A stretch of DNA of 64,000 bases from Pampus argenteus (Eukaryota; Chordata; Actinopteri; Scombriformes; Stromateidae). Below are positions 60,901 through 64,000 of this stretch, piece after piece; position 1 is the first letter of the stretch, and every line of letters begins with the position of its first letter. Under the pieces are notes generated by a model. The model was not told the DNA's origin. It was given only the letters and a program-made list of their open reading frames with translations, and made no database searches. The position numbers were made by a program, and so were the translations under genes. Location: contig CM072869.1 of the NCBI GenBank assembly GCA_036937835.1, positions 8,902,001-8,966,000 on the forward strand, written 5' to 3'.

Positions 60901-63251
60901 TCAAATGTTGTATTAACACGTGTGAAGGGTCAACCTCTACTACAACCCTAGCAACAACCACAGAAAAACCAACCATAACAACCACAATCACAGACAAATC
61001 AACTACAGTTACACAGAAACCCACCACTGCAACTACAGAAACGGCCACAACAACCACACCAACAATTACTGATTGTTTTGTTTGTAAATGGTCAGGTTGG
61101 AACAACAATCATTACCCTGACTTTAGTCCAAATGGTGGAGAATATGAATCCCTAGAAAAAATTACTAACCCAGATCTGAGTGTTTGCAGAAAACCTCTGG
61201 AAATAGAATGTAGAGCAAAATACTTCATAGATGTATCTTTGAATGACCTGGGTCAAAAAGTAATATGCAACTCAAGCAATGGACTAATCTGTCATAACAA
61301 AGAGCAGGGTATAACACAAGCTTGTTATGACTATGAAATACGAGTCAAATGTTGTATTAACACGTGTGAAGGGTCAACCTCTACTACAACCCTAGCAACA
61401 ACCACAGAAAAACCAACCATAACAACCACACTCACAGACAAATCAACTACAGTTACACAGAAACCCACCACTGCAACTACAGAAACGGCCACAACAACCA
61501 CACCAACAATTACTGATTGTTTTGTTTGTAAATGGTCAGGTTGGAACAACAATCATTACCCTGACTTTAGTCCAAATGGTGGAGAATATGAATCCCTAGA
61601 AAAAATTACTAACCCAGATCTGAGTGTTTGCAGAAAACCTCTGGAAATAGAATGTAGAGCAAAACAATACATAGATGTATCTTTGAATGACCTGGGTCAA
61701 AAAGTAATATGCAACTCAAGCAATGGACTAATCTGTCATAACAAAGAGCAGGGTATAACACAACCTTGTTTTGACTATGAAATACGAGTCAAATGTTGTA
61801 TTAACACGTGTGAAGGGTCAACCTCTACTACAACCCTAGCAACAACCACAGAAAAACCAACCATAACAACCACAATCACAGACAAATCAACTACAGTTAC
61901 ACAGAAACCCACCATTGCAACTACAGAAAAGGCCACAACAACCACAATCACAGAAAAACCAACCACACCGACTACAGTTACACAAAAACCCACCACTGCA
62001 ACTACAGAAAAGGCCACAACAACCACAATCATCACAACAACCACACCAACTACAGTTATATACAAACCCACCACTGCAACTACAGAAACGGCCACAACAA
62101 CCACACCAACTACAGTTATATACAAACCCACCACTGCAACTACAGAAACGGCCACAACAACCACACCAACAATTACTGATTGTTTTGTTTGTAAATGGTC
62201 AGGTTGGAACAACAATCATTACCCTGACGTTGGTCTAAATGGTGGAGAATATGAATCCCTAGAAAAAATTACTAACCCAGATCTGAGTGTTTGCAGAAAA
62301 CCTCTGGAAATAGAATGTAGAGCAAAACACTTCATAGATGTATCTTTGAATGACCTGGGTCAAAAAGTAATATGCAACTCAAGCAATGGACTAATCTGTC
62401 ATAACAAAGAGCAGGATATACCACATGCTTGTTATGACTATGAAATACGAGTCAAATGTTGTATTAACACGTGTGAAGGATCAACCTCTACTACAACTCT
62501 AGCAACAACCACAGAAAAACCAACCATAACAACCACAATCACAGACAAATCAACTACAGTTACACAGAAACCCACCACTGCAACTACAGAAAAGGCCACA
62601 ACAACTGCAGTCACAGAGAAAACAACCACACCACCTACAGTTACACAAACCCCCACCACTGCAACTACAGAAAAGGCCACAACAACCACAATCACAGAAA
62701 AACCAACCACACCGACTACAGTTACACAAACCCCCCAAACAGGAAAGCCTACTACCCCAGCAACAACAACAGAAAAGCCCACTTTTCCCACTCCTGAAAC
62801 TACAACATTAACACCTTCAACTCTTCAGCCTTCAACCTCAATTGTATGTTTCTGCAAGTACATGGATCAAATCTTTTCTCCTGGTAAGTGATATGATTTT
62901 GTCATCAGTTTTTCTTCATATTACATTACATTACAACTTTACAACTACATTAAAAATGTATAAACTTTTTCATCTCATTGGTTGTTTTTGTTCTAACTGC
63001 CTTGATCTTGTCCTCATATAGGTACTTTCATGTACAATCAGACTGATGCAGCAGGCTGGTGTTTCACTGCATATTGCAGTTTGACATGCAATGTTGAGAA
63101 GCTTGCTAGACCATGTCAGTCTACTACTCCACCACCTCCTGCCACTACCACTGCAAAATCTGGCACAACTACACAAATTGGCTTAACAACAATAACAACA
63201 ATAACAACAATACCAAATGTTGACTGTTCATATCTCATCCCACCAAGAAAG
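45489..63251 (+). CDS. Gene 3: MUC5AC/MUC5B-type gel-forming mucin (3' end outside window)
   Basis: 30 exons: 45489-45552, 45889-45927, 46020-46278, 46404-46518, 47377-47467, 47551-47663, 47741-47954, 48049-48174, 49892-50009, 50110-50248, 50615-50719, 50856-50925, 51090-51227, 51336-51500, 51581-51675, 51779-51905, 51999-52254, 52829-52878, 52990-53090, 53193-53344, 53457-53595, 53673-53780, 53885-54064, 54142-54381, 54489-54639, 56313-56441, 56611-56761, 57066-57109, 57244-62883, 63022-63251. The frame is continuous for 3,183 codons. Order is signal peptide, D1, D2, D'D3, a MUC5-type linker, nine CysD with Thr-rich spacers, then a VWC-like module ending IPPRK. MUC5 assignment rests on the Cys linker before the repeats (YKYGETIYNTHDGDGTCIT) and the PPRK exon after them. 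AC versus B cannot be decided here. Confidence 0.87.
46020..50009 (+). CDS. Gene 3 D1 assembly exons (VWD1-C8-TIL)
   Basis: Exons 46020-46278, 46404-46518, 47377-47467, 47551-47663, 47741-47954, 48049-48174 and 49892-50009. VWD1 begins NQFCSTWGNYHFKTFDGDFF and includes TCGLCGDFNG. C8-1 has CVKDLCYC and CAHAGGKPQQW; TIL1 has CPFNLEYREC, GCFCPSG and TVFDDITQSGCV. A Tc1 element has enlarged the intron inside TIL1. The 115-, 91- and 126-bp exons match gene 2 exactly in length. Confidence 0.87.
48411..49809 (+). mobile_element. Tc1/mariner element A, degenerate
   Basis: Inverted ends: the left inner TIR at about 48411-48500 (CCACATTTTGTCACCTTATG and onwards) pairs with 49690-49785 read in reverse. 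The outermost left 30 bp or so is missing, while the right end reaches CACTGTA. The transposase is recognisable from MKAKEHTRQVRDKVVEKAG (about 48744) to NPIENLWQDLK (about 49470) but broken by several stops and frameshifts. It lies in an intron of gene 3, same strand. Confidence 0.85.
48744..49630 (+). pseudogene. Tc1-like transposase pseudogene, element A
   Basis: The helix-turn-helix start (NISQALNISWSTVQSI) and the final catalytic region (NPIEN) are visible in different frames, with in-frame stops between them. Non-functional. Confidence 0.82.
50110..52254 (+). CDS. Gene 3 D2 assembly exons (VWD2-C8-TIL2)
   Basis: Exons 50110-50248, 50615-50719, 50856-50925, 51090-51227, 51336-51500, 51581-51675, 51779-51905 and 51999-52254. 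VWD2 has GSHISTYDDKTYTFHGECSY, then GLCGDFNDVEADDF and GTAVTFANTWK. C8-2 has YAKNWCSLL and CACENSEECMCA; TIL2 has DGCGCAERTYLNERG. Exons of 70, 138, 95, 127 and 256 bp equal those of gene 2, which supports both gene models. Confidence 0.88.
52255..52828. other. Intron between D2 and D' of gene 3
   Basis: 574 bp. A central part (about 52320-52760) has a composition unlike the flanks and may be an old repeat, but I could not assign it. No exon. Confidence 0.4.
52829..56441 (+). CDS. Gene 3 D'D3 assembly exons
   Basis: Exons 52829-52878, 52990-53090, 53193-53344, 53457-53595, 53673-53780, 53885-54064, 54142-54381, 54489-54639 and 56313-56441. They encode TIL'/E' (CSDPMVFFNCS, GCVCPDGLLSDGKGGC, CNTCTCKSRKWEC), VWD3 (GAGHYITFDERKFFFTGNCEY; VCGLCGNYDGNTKNDFTT), C8-3 (CVRDTCACN) and TIL3 (FCDFYNPDGECEWHYDPC). 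C8-3 lacks the GGDCECF stretch present in gene 2. Element B interrupts the last intron. Confidence 0.88.
54766..56267 (+). mobile_element. Tc1/mariner element B with 216-bp inverted repeats
   Basis: The ends TACACAC[A/G]TGGACAAAA are flanked by TA, and near-perfect inverted repeats span 54766-54981 and 56052-56267. Each contains an outer and an inner GGACAAAA...GGTACC box, the IR/DR arrangement of Tc1-type elements. It carries a degraded transposase on the plus strand and lies in the intron between C8-3 and TIL3 of gene 3. It is much better preserved than element A. Confidence 0.92.
55147..56035 (+). pseudogene. Tc1-like transposase pseudogene, element B
   Basis: The longest open part is 55304-56035 (243 codons): WTDETKMELFG holds the first catalytic Asp and NPIEHLWKELK the final Glu. 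The block that normally carries the second Asp (near 55745-55780) is read out of frame inside this frame, between two compensating indels, so the catalytic triad is lost. The N-terminal DNA-binding part before 55304 has stops and frameshifts. Confidence 0.88.
56611..57109 (+). CDS. Gene 3 MUC5-type linker exons before the repeat exon
   Basis: Exons 56611-56761 and 57066-57109 encode GCYPSCPLERSYLEE, CVSVEECGCYDDEGKHYEEG and the short CHCSLTKVECTYDVQ, a VWC/E-like Cys module. It continues in the giant exon with CTCSYKGHIYKYGET. This two-exon module is absent from gene 2, where the flanking sequences are fused. Confidence 0.83.
57244..62883 (+). CDS. Gene 3 giant CysD/PTS exon (5,640 bp)
   Basis: Starts with CTCSYKGHIYKYGETIYNT and a closing ETC, then Thr/Ser-rich sequence, nine CysD domains separated by Thr-rich linkers, and a final Thr/Pro stretch ending CFCKYMDQIFSPG before GTAAGT. 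Linkers are Thr/Ala/Lys repeats such as KPTTATTEKATTTTITE rather than the 60-bp unit of genes 1 and 2. Exon phase is 1 at both ends. Confidence 0.9.
57573..57866 (+). other. CysD 1, gene 3
   Basis: 98 residues starting CFVCKWSGW (WSGW is the WxxW motif). Subtype PDVSLNGG / AKHFID. Confidence 0.92.
58017..58310 (+). other. CysD 2, gene 3
   Basis: 98 residues, WSGW. Subtype PDFSPNGG / AKYFID. 444 bp after copy 1. Confidence 0.92.
58311..58760 (+). repeat. Long Thr-rich linker, gene 3 (recurs between CysD 5-6)
   Basis: 450-bp linker coding repeated KPTTATTEKATTTTITE and IYKPTTATTETATTTTPTT units. The linker at 60180-60629 has the same length and unit order. Shorter versions lie between CysD 4-5 and 8-9. 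Confidence 0.88.
58761..59054 (+). other. CysD 3, gene 3
   Basis: 98 residues, WSGW. Subtype PDFSPNGG / AKHFID. 744 bp after copy 2. Confidence 0.92.
59205..59498 (+). other. CysD 4, gene 3
   Basis: 98 residues, WSGW. Subtype PDFSPNGG / AKQYID. 444 bp after copy 3. Confidence 0.92.
59886..60179 (+). other. CysD 5, gene 3
   Basis: 98 residues, WSGW. Subtype PDVGLNGG / AKHFID. 681 bp after copy 4. Confidence 0.92.
60630..60923 (+). other. CysD 6, gene 3
   Basis: 98 residues, WSGW. Subtype PDVGLNGG / AKHFID. 744 bp after copy 5. Confidence 0.92.
61074..61367 (+). other. CysD 7, gene 3
   Basis: 98 residues, WSGW. Subtype PDFSPNGG / AKYFID. 444 bp after copy 6. Confidence 0.92.
61518..61811 (+). 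other. CysD 8, gene 3
   Basis: 98 residues, WSGW. Subtype PDFSPNGG / AKQYID. 444 bp after copy 7. Confidence 0.92.
62181..62474 (+). other. CysD 9, gene 3
   Basis: 98 residues, WSGW. Subtype PDVGLNGG / AKHFID, with EQDIPHACYDYE in place of EQGITQPCFDYE. 663 bp after copy 8. Confidence 0.92.
63022..63251 (+). CDS. Gene 3 first exon after the PTS domain
   Basis: Encodes GTFMYNQTDAAGWCFTAYC, CNVEKLARPC, a short Pro/Thr stretch with an ITT repeat, and CSYLIPPRK before a GTATTT donor. The module preceded by CFCKYMDQIFSPG is a MUC5-type signature; the family continues with VWD4 in later exons, outside the window. Confidence 0.82.
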
Positions 63252-64000
63252 GTATTTGAATTTAACTATACAAACATATATTTTAAAGGAACAGATCATT
63301 TTATTGTGAGACAGCCTTGGATAAAAGGAAGGTGCTTTCAATGCCATGCGATACACTTTTTACACTCTCATTGTTCTTTTGAATGTCAAATGAAAATAAC
63401 AACAGAATGGCAACACTTGGTCATGGTATTATTGATTAATTTAATATTCCTCCAATGCCTTAATATTATCATTGTTGCTCATTCATCGACGTTCACACTG
63501 ACACCCCTCCCTGGGGAATGTCTACAGTAGTATGGGATCAAATACAATTTTTTATATCATTAGATGTAAAGCCCTTCTCCACTCTATTTATTGTTACTTC
63601 ACTTGGATGTTTGACATTCATTGTGCAGAATGATCTATGTGTAGAGTTTAACACTAGAAGGCTGTTTTTTACATTCATCTGCCGCAGGAGGAAACTCTGT
63701 GCTCACATTAAGTCTGAGTTTAAGTTGTGTATCTACAGTATAAGTGTGATATGACACATCAGAATTCTGGAAAGTCTGGAAACTCGAAGCCTCTAATCCA
63801 TATACACTGAGAATGAATGTGTCAGTGAAGTAGGAGGCATCTTGTGTCCAGTGGTTAAAGTTTGAAATGAAAAATATTTTTCAGTGAGGGAGAAGGAGTA
63901 GAAGGAGTCCTTTTAAGGGTTTTAATTGAACTGTCTGAGAGACAAACTATATCAGACACAAATAAATACATTACACAAGGACTCCTTTGTCCTTGTGTAA
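63252..64000. other. Gene 3 intron running off the window
   Basis: No exon recognised in the last 749 bp. Open frames at 63252-63530 and 63518-63754 have no mucin-like Cys pattern and follow a valid donor. Confidence 0.6.

Noticed and set aside
63252..63754. Open frames after the last gene 3 exon
   Set aside because: They lie after a good donor following PPRK, where the family has an intron, and show no Cys pattern or similarity.

Overview
The window is vertebrate, almost certainly teleost fish, DNA. It has GT-AG introns, Tc1/mariner, hAT, Ty3/gypsy and L2-type retroelement debris of the kind common in fish, and no prokaryotic features. It holds a tandem, same-strand cluster of three secreted gel-forming mucin genes: the 3' end of a MUC2-type gene (1-14806), a complete second MUC2-type gene (19751-41871), and most of a MUC5AC/MUC5B-type gene (45489 to beyond 64000). 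The order MUC2-MUC2-MUC5 on one strand resembles the amniote MUC6-MUC2-MUC5AC-MUC5B cluster.

Gene 1 enters the window inside a CysD (WxxW) domain. It has a giant exon of at least 10.6 kb carrying four CysD domains and about 9.6 kb of 60-bp (20-residue) Thr/Pro minisatellite, then 17 small exons for VWD4, C8, TIL, VWC and a C-terminal cystine knot. Gene 2 can be assembled here as 43 exons with a continuous frame of 4,950 codons: signal peptide, D1, D2, D'D3, a 9.1-kb exon with one CysD and a huge Thr/Pro repeat, and a C-terminus nearly identical to gene 1 in exons and introns. Gene 3 gives 30 exons (3,183 codons in frame) with signal peptide, D1, D2, D'D3, a MUC5-type linker and a 5.64-kb exon with nine CysD domains. 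It then has the start of the MUC5-type C-terminal region and leaves the window in an intron.

Between and inside the genes lie an L2-like LINE fragment with a 5S-rRNA-like head (17031-18955), a 494-bp intronic element with long inverted ends (37792-38285), a hAT remnant (42380-42873, minus), a deleted gypsy pol fragment (43246-44040, minus) and two Tc1/mariner copies in gene 3 introns (48411-49809, 54766-56267).

Together the genes encode mucus-gel polymers. By family knowledge, the N-terminal D domains multimerise, the Thr/Pro repeats carry O-glycans, CysD domains act as non-covalent crosslinkers, and the C-terminal knot dimerises. The most notable features are the very recent internal duplications in all three repeat exons, a sharply bounded near-identity tract between the 3' ends of genes 1 and 2, and a charge-swapped pair of repeat types within gene 2. 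Exon boundaries were placed by eye from splice signals, reading-frame continuity and agreement of exon lengths between paralogues.
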